Of a DNA stretch of 33,681 nucleotides, positions 21,734 to 29,486 are shown piece after piece. Both the position numbers and the translations under genes were made by a program. The stretch covers positions 1 to 33,681 of the forward strand of contig JAFROJ010000004.1 of the NCBI GenBank assembly GCA_017429765.1, written 5' to 3'. Within the stretch, counting starts at the first letter, position 1. Every line of letters begins with the position of its first letter. Origin of the DNA: Bacteroidales bacterium (lineage in GTDB: Bacteria > Bacteroidota > Bacteroidia > Bacteroidales > UBA932). The notes below the pieces were generated by a model. The model worked only from the letters and a program-made list of their open reading frames with translations, was not told the DNA's origin and did no database searches.

Positions 21734-22504
21734 ATGGTTAAGCCCAAGACAGAAGAAGAGATCGCCCTGTTGCGCGAGAATGCCATTATCGTCTCGAAGA
21801 CGTTGGCGGAAGTCGGTAAGTGGGTCGCCCCTGGTGTGACAACCGCGAGGTTGAATGAGGTGGCCGAGACTTTCATCCGCGACAACGGCGCCGTTCCAAG
21901 CTTCCTTGGTTTCGAGGGCTTCCCCGCCGCCACCTGCATGTCTGTCAACGACGTTGTCGTCCACGGATTCCCGTCGGACTATGTCCTCAAGGAGGGTGAC
22001 ATCGTCAGTTGCGACATCGGGACGCTGTACAAGGGCTATAACGGTGACTCGGCGTACACCTTCCCCGTCGGGGAGGTGGACGCCGCCACCCAAAAGCTCC
22101 TTGATGTCACGAAGGCCTCTCTTTACAAAGGTATCGAGGCGGCCGTGGCGGGGGCCAGGACCGGCGACATAGGACACGCGGTGCAAACGTACGCCGAGTC
22201 ATTCGGTTTCTCAGTGGTTCGTGAGCTGGAAGGCCACGGGCTGGGAAAGGAGATGCACGAGGCTCCCGGAATCCCGAATTTCGGGCGCAGGGGCCACGGC
22301 GCCAAGCTCCCTGAGGGACTGGTGATCTGCATCGAGCCGATGATCAACGCCGGAGGAAGAGGAGTGTACCTGGCCAGGAACGGCTGGGCTGTCCACACCT
22401 CCGACCACAAGAAATCGGCCCATTTCGAGCTTACGGTTGTTGTCCGTCGCGGGAAAGCCGAGCGGTTGTCGACCTTTGATTATATAGAAAGTACTGGCAA
22501 GTAG
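21734..22504 (+). CDS. map: Methionine aminopeptidase, type I
   Basis: Removes the N-terminal methionine from new proteins, using two metal ions. The 256-residue protein has all five expected ligands: D94 (CDIGTLYKGYNGD), D105, H168 (EGHGLG), E201 (CIEPM) and E232 (AHFELTVVV). H77 (NDVVVHG) and H175 (MHEAP) in the active site are also kept. The usual His after the last ligand (FEHT) is Leu here. It lacks an SH3-type N-terminal extension. It is 20 nt after secY and 20 nt before infA. Confidence 0.96.
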   Translation: MVKPKTEEEIALLRENAIIVSKTLAEVGKWVAPGVTTARLNEVAETFIRDNGAVPSFLGFEGFPAATCMSVNDVVVHGFPSDYVLKEGDIVSCDIGTLYKGYNGDSAYTFPVGEVDAATQKLLDVTKASLYKGIEAAVAGARTGDIGHAVQTYAESFGFSVVRELEGHGLGKEMHEAPGIPNFGRRGHGAKLPEGLVICIEPMINAGGRGVYLARNGWAVHTSDHKKSAHFELTVVVRRGKAERLSTFDYIESTGK

Positions 22505-22524
22505 AATTTTAAAGTGTTTTTTCA

Positions 22525-22743
22525 ATGTCCAAACAAGTAGCGATAGAACAAGACGGGAAAGTTATCGAGACTCTCCCGAACGCGATGTTCAAGGTGGAGC
22601 TCGAGAACGGCCACGTCCTTCTTTGCAATATCTCGGGGAAGATGAGGATGAATTTCATCCACATCCTGCTCGGGGACAGGGTGCGGGTTGAAATTTCACC
22701 TTATGATTTGACTAAGGGAAGGATATCTTTCAGGTACAAATAA
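22525..22743 (+). CDS. infA: Translation initiation factor IF-1
   Basis: OB-fold factor that occupies the A site of the 30S subunit during initiation. The 72 residues ([19 protein letters not shown] at the start, then [20 protein letters not shown] and [23 protein letters not shown]) are canonical and full length. It is placed between map and rpmJ as usual. Confidence 0.98.
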   Translation: MSKQVAIEQDGKVIETLPNAMFKVELENGHVLLCNISGKMRMNFIHILLGDRVRVEISPYDLTKGRISFRYK

Positions 22744-22757
22744 AACAAACACTCGAT

Positions 22758-22874
22758 ATGAAAGTCAAAACATCCATCAAGAAGCGCAGTGATGATTGCA
22801 AGATCGTCAGACGCAAAGGCCGTCTCTATGTCATCTGCAAGAAGAACCCCAAGTTCAAGATGCGCCAGGGATAA
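22758..22874 (+). CDS. rpmJ: Ribosomal protein bL36
   Basis: A 38-residue protein, [20 protein letters not shown] and then [18 protein letters not shown], binding 23S rRNA near the factor-binding site. The zinc ribbon ligands are incomplete: only Cys14 and Cys27 remain, the first Cys is Asp and the His is Phe. This is the zinc-independent form. It lies 14 nt after infA and 37 nt before rpsM. Confidence 0.95.
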   Translation: MKVKTSIKKRSDDCKIVRRKGRLYVICKKNPKFKMRQG

Positions 22875-22911
22875 CAGCGGTTTGTAAAACAAATAAAGAC
22901 AAAGATAAATT

Positions 22912-23289
22912 ATGGCAAGAATAGCCGGTGTTGATTTACCTAACAACAAAAGGGGTGAGATAGGTCTCACTTACATTTTCGGTATCGGCCGCAGCAGCGC
23001 GAGGGAGATCCTCGACAAGTGCGGTATCGACTACGACATCAAGGTCGGTGAATGGAATGACGAGCAGGTCGCCCTGATCCGTAACCTCATCAACGAGGAG
23101 TACAAGATCGAGGGTGAGCTCCGTTCCTCCGTCCAGATGAACATCAAGCGACTGATGGACATCGGTTGCTATCGCGGTATCCGTCATCGTATCGGCCTCC
23201 CTGTCCGCGGACAGAGCACCAAGAACAACGCCCGTACGAGGAAGGGTAAGAAGAAGACTGTCGCGAACAAGAAGAAGGCGACCAAGTAA
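22912..23289 (+). CDS. rpsM: Ribosomal protein uS13
   Basis: Head protein of the small subunit that contacts the large subunit and the P-site tRNA. The 125 residues start [20 protein letters not shown], include [12 protein letters not shown], and end with the basic tail [19 protein letters not shown]. It starts the alpha-operon part of the cluster. Confidence 0.98.
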   Translation: MARIAGVDLPNNKRGEIGLTYIFGIGRSSAREILDKCGIDYDIKVGEWNDEQVALIRNLINEEYKIEGELRSSVQMNIKRLMDIGCYRGIRHRIGLPVRGQSTKNNARTRKGKKKTVANKKKATK

Positions 23290-23302
23290 AATCTGATGAA
23301 TC

Positions 23303-23689
23303 ATGGCAAAGAAAACAACATCATCCAAGAGAGTCGTCAAGGTTGAGGCCGCGGGCCAGGCCCACATCTCCTCCACCTTCAACAACGTGATCGTTTCCCT
23401 GACCAACAACCAGGGTCAGGTCATCAGTTGGTCTTCCGCTGGCAAGTGCGGTTTCCGCGGCTCCAAGAAGAACACTCCTTACGCCGCCCAGATGGCCGCC
23501 GAGGACGCTTCCAAGACCGCTTACGACGCTGGTCTCCGCAAGGTTAAGGTCTATGTGAAGGGCCCCGGCGCCGGCCGCGAGTCCGCCATCAGGACCATCA
23601 ATAACGCTGGCATCGTCGTCACCGAGATCATCGACGTGACCCCTATGCCTCACAACGGTTGCAGACCGAAGGGCCGCCGTAAAGTTTAA
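23303..23689 (+). CDS. rpsK: Ribosomal protein uS11
   Basis: Platform protein of the small subunit near the mRNA exit. The 128 residues show [34 protein letters not shown] and the signature region with [17 protein letters not shown]. The Asn-Gly pair known to form isoaspartate in E. coli is kept (HNG). 13 nt follow rpsM. Confidence 0.98.
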   Translation: MAKKTTSSKRVVKVEAAGQAHISSTFNNVIVSLTNNQGQVISWSSAGKCGFRGSKKNTPYAAQMAAEDASKTAYDAGLRKVKVYVKGPGAGRESAIRTINNAGIVVTEIIDVTPMPHNGCRPKGRRKV

Positions 23690-23710
23690 TCACATTAATC
23701 AGAGTTTATC

Positions 23711-24313
23711 ATGGCAAGATACACTGGTCCTACCACCAAGATCGCCCGTAAGTTCGGCGAGCCTATATTCGGAAGCGACAAGGATTTCGAGAAGAGGAAC
23801 TATCCTCCCGGACAGCATGGTCTGGCCTCCAAGCGCAAGAAGCAGAAGGAGTACGGCACCCAGCTGAAGGAGAAGCAGAAGGTGCGCTACATGTACGGCC
23901 TCCTCGAGCGTCAGTTCCACAACACCTATCTCAAGGCCACCCGCATGAGCGGACAGAGGGGTGAGAACCTCCTCTTCCTCCTCGAGTCAAGGCTTGACAA
24001 TGTCGTCTACAGGATGGGAGTGGCTCCCTCAAGGGCCGCCGCGAGGCAGCTCGTGTCCCACGCCCACATCACCCTCAACGGTGAGGTTTGCGACATTCCC
24101 TCATGCCAGGTCAAGCCCGGAGACGTCGTCGCGGTCAGGGAGCGTTCCAAGAGCCTGGAGGTTATCCAGAAGAGCGTCGCTTCCGCCTCTAAATATTCAT
24201 GGATCGAGTTCGACCCCAAGGCGCTGTCAGGCAAGTTCCTGAACGTCCCCACGAGGGCTGACATCCCTGAAAACATCAACGAGCAGCTCATAGTTGACCT
24301 GTACTCCAAGTAA
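23711..24313 (+). CDS. rpsD: Ribosomal protein uS4
   Basis: Primary 16S rRNA binder and, in E. coli, repressor of the alpha operon. The 200 residues begin [20 protein letters not shown] and lack the N-terminal zinc-binding cysteines of some S4 types. The S4 RNA-binding domain is at about 93-155 ([20 protein letters not shown]). 24 nt separate it from rpoA. Confidence 0.98.
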   Translation: MARYTGPTTKIARKFGEPIFGSDKDFEKRNYPPGQHGLASKRKKQKEYGTQLKEKQKVRYMYGLLERQFHNTYLKATRMSGQRGENLLFLLESRLDNVVYRMGVAPSRAAARQLVSHAHITLNGEVCDIPSCQVKPGDVVAVRERSKSLEVIQKSVASASKYSWIEFDPKALSGKFLNVPTRADIPENINEQLIVDLYSK

Positions 24314-24337
24314 TCGTAAACACCAAAAAGAATAATC

Positions 24338-25348
24338 ATGGCAATCTTGGCATTTCAGAAACCTGACAAGGTGATAATGCTTGAAGGAACCGACACTGTC
24401 GGCCGTTTCGAGTTCAGGCCTCTCGAGCCTGGCTACGGCCAGACGATCGGCAACGCCCTGAGGCGTATCCTTCTCGCGTCGCTCGAGGGTTTCGCTATCA
24501 GTCAGATCAAGATCTCCGGCGTGGACCAGGAGTTCGCGACGATCACGGGAGTGATCGAGGGGATGCAGGACATCATCCTTAACCTCAAGCAAGTGAGATT
24601 CAAGAGGATGGTGGAGTCTGTCGACACCGAGGTCGCGAATATCGTCATCAGCGGGAAGAATGAGTTCACCGCCGAGGATATCTCCAAAGGATTGTCTTCT
24701 TTCAAGGTGTTGAATCCCGAGCAGCATATCTGCTCGCTCGAACCGTCTGTCACTCTCGAGATGACCCTGACCATCACCAAGGGCCGCGGCTTCGTGCCCG
24801 CCGAGGAGATGAGGGATGAGAACACGCCCATCGCCACTATTCCGGTGGACGCTGTCTACACCCCTATCAGGAAGGTCAACTGGACAGTAGAGAACTGGCG
24901 CGTCGAGCAGAAGACCGACTACGAGAAGCTCAACCTCGAGATCATCACGGATGGATCGATCTCGCCCAACCAGGCTTTGCAGGAGGCCGCCAATATCCTT
25001 ATCTACCACTTCAAGCTTTTCACCGACGACAAGAAGATCTCCCTGGAGAACACTCCGGAGTCGGATTCCAAGGAGCTTGACGAGGAAAGTCTCAGGATGA
25101 GGCATCTCCTCCTCACCAAGCTTTCTGACATGGGCCTGTCCGTGAGGGCTTACAACTGCCTTAAGGCGGCCGACATCGACACGTTCGCCGATCTTGTCTC
25201 CTATTCCAGGAACGAGCTCATGAAGTTCAGGAATTTCGGCAAGAAGTCGCTCAACGAGATCGACCTACTGGTTGAGAGGATGAAGCTCCAGTTCGGCATG
25301 GATGTCAGAAAGTATAATATTGAACCTAAGAAAAAGACCGTAGAATAA
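24338..25348 (+). CDS. rpoA: RNA polymerase alpha subunit
   Basis: Assembles the polymerase core and contacts upstream DNA and activators. The 336-residue protein has the N-terminal dimerisation domain ([20 protein letters not shown], then [10 protein letters not shown], about 24-55) and the C-terminal domain (about 258-322: [20 protein letters not shown] and later [12 protein letters not shown]). Its TAA stop overlaps the ATG of rplQ by one base, so the two are translationally coupled. Confidence 0.98.
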   Translation: MAILAFQKPDKVIMLEGTDTVGRFEFRPLEPGYGQTIGNALRRILLASLEGFAISQIKISGVDQEFATITGVIEGMQDIILNLKQVRFKRMVESVDTEVANIVISGKNEFTAEDISKGLSSFKVLNPEQHICSLEPSVTLEMTLTITKGRGFVPAEEMRDENTPIATIPVDAVYTPIRKVNWTVENWRVEQKTDYEKLNLEIITDGSISPNQALQEAANILIYHFKLFTDDKKISLENTPESDSKELDEESLRMRHLLLTKLSDMGLSVRAYNCLKAADIDTFADLVSYSRNELMKFRNFGKKSLNEIDLLVERMKLQFGMDVRKYNIEPKKKTVE

Positions 25349-25827
25349 TGAGGCACAATAAAGCAATCAATCACCTGGGCCGTAAGAGCAGCCATCGCAA
25401 GGCTATGCTGGCGAACATGGCTACCTCTCTGATCCTTCACAAGAGAATCACCACCACCGTCGCCAAGGCCAAGGCCCTGAAGAGTTATGTGGAACCGCTC
25501 ATCACCAAGTCAAAGGAGGACTCCACCCACTCCCGCCGTATGGTATTCAGCTATCTGAAGAACAAGGAGGCTATCAAGGAGTTGTTCGGAGTCATCGCCC
25601 CGAAGATCGCTGATCGTCCCGGCGGATACACCCGCGTGCTCCACACCGGTTTCCGTCTCGGTGACGGCGCCGACATGGCTCTGATCGAGCTTGTCGATTT
25701 CAACGAGGCCGCTCTCGCCGCCGATAAGAAGGAAGTCAAGAAGTCAACCCGCCGCAGCCGCGCCAAGAAGGCCGCCCCTGCCGCCGAGATTCCCGCTCCC
25801 GAGGCTCCCGAGACCCCCGAGGCTTAG
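25348..25827 (+). CDS. rplQ: Ribosomal protein bL17
   Basis: Large-subunit protein near the tunnel exit. The 159 residues begin [20 protein letters not shown]. The conserved core runs to about residue 120 ([20 protein letters not shown], then [10 protein letters not shown]). A C-terminal extension of about 35 residues is first basic, then rich in Ala, Pro and Glu, as in other Bacteroidetes. It is the last gene of the cluster and is followed by a terminator. Confidence 0.98.
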   Translation: MRHNKAINHLGRKSSHRKAMLANMATSLILHKRITTTVAKAKALKSYVEPLITKSKEDSTHSRRMVFSYLKNKEAIKELFGVIAPKIADRPGGYTRVLHTGFRLGDGADMALIELVDFNEAALAADKKEVKKSTRRSRAKKAAPAAEIPAPEAPETPEA

Positions 25828-25848
25828 CGCGATATCAACAAGTTAAAG

Positions 25849-25889
25849 TTTCCGGAACGGAGGTTAATTTTCCGTCCCGGAAATTTTTT
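25849..25889 (+). terminator. Rho-independent terminator of the ribosomal cluster
   Basis: The stem TTTCCGG-A-ACGGA pairs with TCCGT-C-CCGGAAA (12 pairs, one mismatch) around a 9-nt loop and is followed by six T. It begins 22 nt after the rplQ stop. Confidence 0.88.
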
Positions 25890-25913
25890 ATATAAGAATA
25901 ACCCGCCTTTTCT

Positions 25914-25921
25914 TATATTTG
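25914..25921 (+). promoter_or_regulatory. -7 element of the EEP/GH127 operon
   Basis: TATATTTG matches the consensus exactly and ends only 4 nt before ATG 25926. The mRNA is predicted to be leaderless. No clear -33 TTTG was seen, so activity may need an activator. Confidence 0.65.
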
Positions 25922-25925
25922 TTAT

Positions 25926-26801
25926 ATGAGAAATCGTTTTACTATTCTTCCGGTCCTTCTTCTCTCGCTCCTCTGCTCTTGCGGGTCAGGGGATAATTCC
26001 GGCGAGAGCCCTGTCAAGTCCTATTACCCCAAGGCCAAAGGCACCTTCCGCGTCATGTCCTACAATGTCGGTGCGATGCACAAATTCATTCCCGACCTGC
26101 GGGACAATGTCGACATGATCGCCGCGATGATCCGGGAGACCCAGCCGGATGTCGTGGGGCTCAGCGAGCTTGACAGCTGCAACCAGCGGCACAATGTGAA
26201 CCAGGTCGCCATGCTGACCGAGGCCATCGGCAAATGGAGCTGGTACTTCGGGAAAGCCCTCGACTACAGGGGCGGATCCTATGGCAACGGAATCATAGTC
26301 CCCTCGAAAACGAAGGTGGTGAACCAGTACTCCCATCGTTACCCGAACCCGACCCTTGAGGAGGAGAACCCCCGGGAGACCCGATCGGTCATAGTCCTGG
26401 AGACAGACAAATACATCCTGCTCGCCACCCATCTCGGGGGTGGCACCTACAACCTTCCGGACGGTGGCAAGGCCAATTACATGCTGCTCCAGATCGAGGA
26501 CCTGAACAAGCTTGCCCTTGAGAAGTACAAGGGCTCCCGTGTCCCGGTCTTCCTGTGCGGTGACATGAACGCGACCCCTGGCTCGGAGCCAATCCAGGCC
26601 TTGGAACAGTACTGGGAAGTCATCTCCAACCAGGATGAGATGACGACGGTCAACACCCACCGCACAATCGACTTCATATTCCATCTCAAGGACTCCGCCC
26701 CGGTCGAGGTCATCGGGGCCCACACCCTGCTCAAGTTCTACGACGGGGATTCCGAGAAGGCCTCGGACCATTTCCCGATCTACGCCGACGTGAAATTCTA
26801 G
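25926..26801 (+). CDS. EEP-fold lipoprotein 1 (endonuclease/exonuclease/phosphatase family)
   Basis: A 291-residue lipoprotein with lipobox LLCSC (Cys19). The EEP fold follows: FRVMSYNVGAM (metal-ligand Asn), DVVGLSELDSCNQRHNVNQ (metal-ligand Glu), THLGG, FLCGDMNATPGSEP (catalytic Asp and Asn), TIDFIF, and the C-terminal SDHFPIYADV with the catalytic Asp-His pair. All catalytic positions appear intact, so it is probably a phosphoesterase. The family cleaves DNA, inositol phosphates, sphingomyelin or sugar phosphates, so the substrate cannot be named. It is a paralogue of the next gene (shared ELDSCN.RH..NQ, Y.G..YG.G..VP). Gene order with two arabinofuranosidase-like enzymes suggests a phosphorylated or phosphodiester-linked glycan; this is inference. 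Confidence 0.8.
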   Translation: MRNRFTILPVLLLSLLCSCGSGDNSGESPVKSYYPKAKGTFRVMSYNVGAMHKFIPDLRDNVDMIAAMIRETQPDVVGLSELDSCNQRHNVNQVAMLTEAIGKWSWYFGKALDYRGGSYGNGIIVPSKTKVVNQYSHRYPNPTLEEENPRETRSVIVLETDKYILLATHLGGGTYNLPDGGKANYMLLQIEDLNKLALEKYKGSRVPVFLCGDMNATPGSEPIQALEQYWEVISNQDEMTTVNTHRTIDFIFHLKDSAPVEVIGAHTLLKFYDGDSEKASDHFPIYADVKF

Positions 26802-26810
26802 TTATTCATC

Positions 26811-27608
26811 ATGAGAAACAAAGCCATACTCATCGCCTGCCTGGCCCTTCTGGCCGCAGGTTGCGAAGACAAGGGGAACTTCCCCAAAGACAAGGGTGTC
26901 CTCAGGATAGTCCAGTACAACGTCGGCGTCTTCTCGAAAGAGATCGACAACAGCGTCCCGATGGTCGCCGACATGATGAAAGAGCTCAAGGCGGACGCCG
27001 TCTCCGTCAACGAGCTGGACAGTTGCAACACCCGTCACATGAACAACCAGCTCTCCGACTTCGCCGAGGCGATGGGCGGATGGAATTTCCGTTTCAGCAG
27101 GGCTATGCCCTATCGTGAAGGTGCCTACGGGGTCGGCGTGACTGTCCCGGACGAGATCGTCGACGCCATGACTGTCGCCCTGCCTAAAGACTCGGGTTCC
27201 GAGCCGAGAGCCTGCGGAGTGGTCGAGACTCCCTGTTACGTCCTGGCCACCACCCACCTCGACCATCGCTCGCGGGAGGCCGCTGTCCTTCAGGCCAAGA
27301 CCCTCACGGCCGCCATCAAGGCCAAGTACGGCGAGACGGACAAGCCCGTGTTCCTTGCCGGCGACATGAACTCCAAGCCCGAGAGCGAGGTTCTCACCGA
27401 GCTTGCCAAGGACTGGACGGTGATCTCGGTCCAGGACAACACCTACCCCTCCAACGGGGGCAAGGCCTGCATCGATTACATCCTTGTCCTCAATAACAAG
27501 GCGAAAGTCAAGGTGATAGGCTCCGGCGTCCCCGTCAAGTTCGAGACCGGCGACGTGGCCATAGCCTCCGACCACCTCCCCATCTATGTCGATGTGAAAA
27601 TCAAATAA
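26811..27608 (+). CDS. EEP-fold lipoprotein 2 (paralogue)
   Basis: A 265-residue lipoprotein (lipobox LLAAGC, Cys18), followed by acidic residues (EDK), a pattern seen in surface-exported Bacteroidetes lipoproteins. EEP motifs are YNVGVF, AVSVNELDSCNTRHMNNQ, ATTHLD, FLAGDMNSKPESE, CIDYILV and SDHLPIYVDV. It starts 9 nt after its paralogue and 9 nt before the GH127 gene. The two EEP proteins look like an old tandem duplication: motif spacing is the same, but most other positions differ. They may therefore have different substrates. Confidence 0.8.
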   Translation: MRNKAILIACLALLAAGCEDKGNFPKDKGVLRIVQYNVGVFSKEIDNSVPMVADMMKELKADAVSVNELDSCNTRHMNNQLSDFAEAMGGWNFRFSRAMPYREGAYGVGVTVPDEIVDAMTVALPKDSGSEPRACGVVETPCYVLATTHLDHRSREAAVLQAKTLTAAIKAKYGETDKPVFLAGDMNSKPESEVLTELAKDWTVISVQDNTYPSNGGKACIDYILVLNNKAKVKVIGSGVPVKFETGDVAIASDHLPIYVDVKIK

Positions 27609-27617
27609 TCCGAGAAT

Positions 27618-29474
27618 ATGAGAAGAGCAGTTATTCCTCTGGCCCTCACCGTCCTCCTCGCCGCCTCATGCGGAGGCGGGAAAGACGCCGGCATGAAGAT
27701 GATCACCCCGGTGAAGTTCTCCGACGTCAAGATCGAGGACAGTTTCTGGGGCCCCAGGCTGCAGAGCCATAAAGACGTCACCCTCAATGTCTGCATCGAC
27801 CAGATCGAGAACCAGACCGGAAGGATCCGGAATTTCGAGAACGCCGCCAAGGGCGAAGGGGAGCATTCGGGAATATTCTTTGACGACTCGGATGTCTACA
27901 AGGCCCTCGAGGGCATGGCGTATTCCCTCCAGAACAACCCGGACCCGGCCCTGGAGGCCAAATGCGACGAGTGGATAGCGAAGTTCGCCGCCGCCCAGCA
28001 AGAGGACGGCTACATCAACACCTACTACACCCTGACCGGCCTGGAGAACCGCTGGGACTACATGGACAAGCACGAGATGTACTGCGCCGGCCACATGATC
28101 GAGGCTGGCGTGGCTTATTACAACGTGACCGGGAAGCGTGAGCTCCTGGATGTCTGCGTCCGTATGGCCGACCACATGATGACCGTCTTCGGCCCCGGGA
28201 AGCGCGACTGGGTACCAGGCCACGAGGAGATCGAGCTCGCCCTCGTGAAGCTCTACCAGACCACAGGCGAGAGGAAGTATCTTGAGTTCGCCGACTGGCT
28301 TCTCGGAGAGCGCGGCCACGGCCACGGCTCCTACGGCAAGCTCATCAACCGTCCCTGGCCGCCACAATACTATCAAGACGAGGTTCCCGTCCGGGAGATG
28401 ACCGACATCTCCGGACACGCCGTCCGCTCGATGTACCTCTACTGCGGCATGGCCGACGTCGCGGCCTACACCGGCGACAAGGGCTACACAGAGGCCCTGG
28501 ACAGGCTCTGGGACGATGTCGTCTTGAGGAACATGTACATCACCGGCGGAATAGGCCAGAGCGCCAGCAACGAGGGTTTCACGAATGACTACTCCCTTCC
28601 TAACCTCACCGCTTATTGCGAGACCTGCGCCTCGGTGGGCATGGTGCTCTGGAACTGGAGGATGGGCCAGTTCACCGGCGACGGCAAGTACGCCGATGTC
28701 ATGGAGCGCTCGATGTACAACGGCGCCTTGGCTGGAATATCTCTCGAAGGCGACAAGTTCTTCTATGTCAACCCTTTGGAGTCGCTCGGGAATCATCACC
28801 GCCAGGAATGGTACGGATGCGCCTGCTGCCCCAGCCAGATCTGCCGCTTCCTCCCTTCCATCGGCAACTACATCTACGGGGTGTCCGCCGACGCCGTCTG
28901 GGTCAACCTCTACATCGGCGACACCGCCTCGTTCAAGGTCGGACGCAAGGACGTGACCCTCACACAGGAGACCAACTATCCCTGGGAGGGAGCCGTGGCC
29001 ATCACAGTCGGCGTCAAGGGCTCTCTCAACACCCAGATCAGGCTCCGCGTCCCCGGCTGGTGCGACAACTATTCCATCGCCGTCAATGGTGAGAAAGTCG
29101 AGGCGCCCGTCGAGAAGGGTTACGCCGTGATCGACCGTAAATGGAAGGACGGCGACAAGATCGAGCTCAACCTCGACATGCCCGTCAAGGTCGTCGCCGC
29201 CGATCCCAGAGTCAAGGAGGACGAGGGGCTCAGGGCCGTCCAGAGAGGACCGATTGTCTATTGCATAGAGGAGGCCGACAACAAGGAAGGATTCGATGAC
29301 CTGAGAATAGCCGAGGACGCCTCTTTCAAGGCGGCGTTCATCCCCGACAAGCTTCGGGGAATCGTGGAACTGAACACCGAGGTCGAGGGGAAGAACCTGA
29401 CCTACATCCCTTACTACGCCTGGGATAACCGCGAGGCCGGCAAGATGAAGGTCTGGGTTCCCCTGGCTGATTAA
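27618..29474 (+). CDS. Lipoprotein of glycoside hydrolase family GH127 (beta-L-arabinofuranosidase type)
   Basis: A 618-residue lipoprotein (lipobox LAASC, Cys18). The DUF1680/GH127 catalytic (alpha/alpha)6 barrel has the cysteine-zinc site of the characterised HypBA1 enzyme: E335 and C337 in YCETCASVG, and C401, C403, C404 in GCACCPSQ. By homology, C403 is the nucleophile and E335, C337, C403 and C404 hold the zinc. Other family marks are SFWGPRLQSHK, AAQQEDGYINTYYTL, GHMIEAGVAYY and DISGHAVRSMY. Two beta-sandwich regions follow from about residue 440. Likely activity is release of beta-L-arabinofuranose from glycans or glycopeptides. 12 nt separate it from the next DUF1680 gene. Confidence 0.87.
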   Translation: MRRAVIPLALTVLLAASCGGGKDAGMKMITPVKFSDVKIEDSFWGPRLQSHKDVTLNVCIDQIENQTGRIRNFENAAKGEGEHSGIFFDDSDVYKALEGMAYSLQNNPDPALEAKCDEWIAKFAAAQQEDGYINTYYTLTGLENRWDYMDKHEMYCAGHMIEAGVAYYNVTGKRELLDVCVRMADHMMTVFGPGKRDWVPGHEEIELALVKLYQTTGERKYLEFADWLLGERGHGHGSYGKLINRPWPPQYYQDEVPVREMTDISGHAVRSMYLYCGMADVAAYTGDKGYTEALDRLWDDVVLRNMYITGGIGQSASNEGFTNDYSLPNLTAYCETCASVGMVLWNWRMGQFTGDGKYADVMERSMYNGALAGISLEGDKFFYVNPLESLGNHHRQEWYGCACCPSQICRFLPSIGNYIYGVSADAVWVNLYIGDTASFKVGRKDVTLTQETNYPWEGAVAITVGVKGSLNTQIRLRVPGWCDNYSIAVNGEKVEAPVEKGYAVIDRKWKDGDKIELNLDMPVKVVAADPRVKEDEGLRAVQRGPIVYCIEEADNKEGFDDLRIAEDASFKAAFIPDKLRGIVELNTEVEGKNLTYIPYYAWDNREAGKMKVWVPLAD

Positions 29475-29486
29475 TATTCATTGAAT

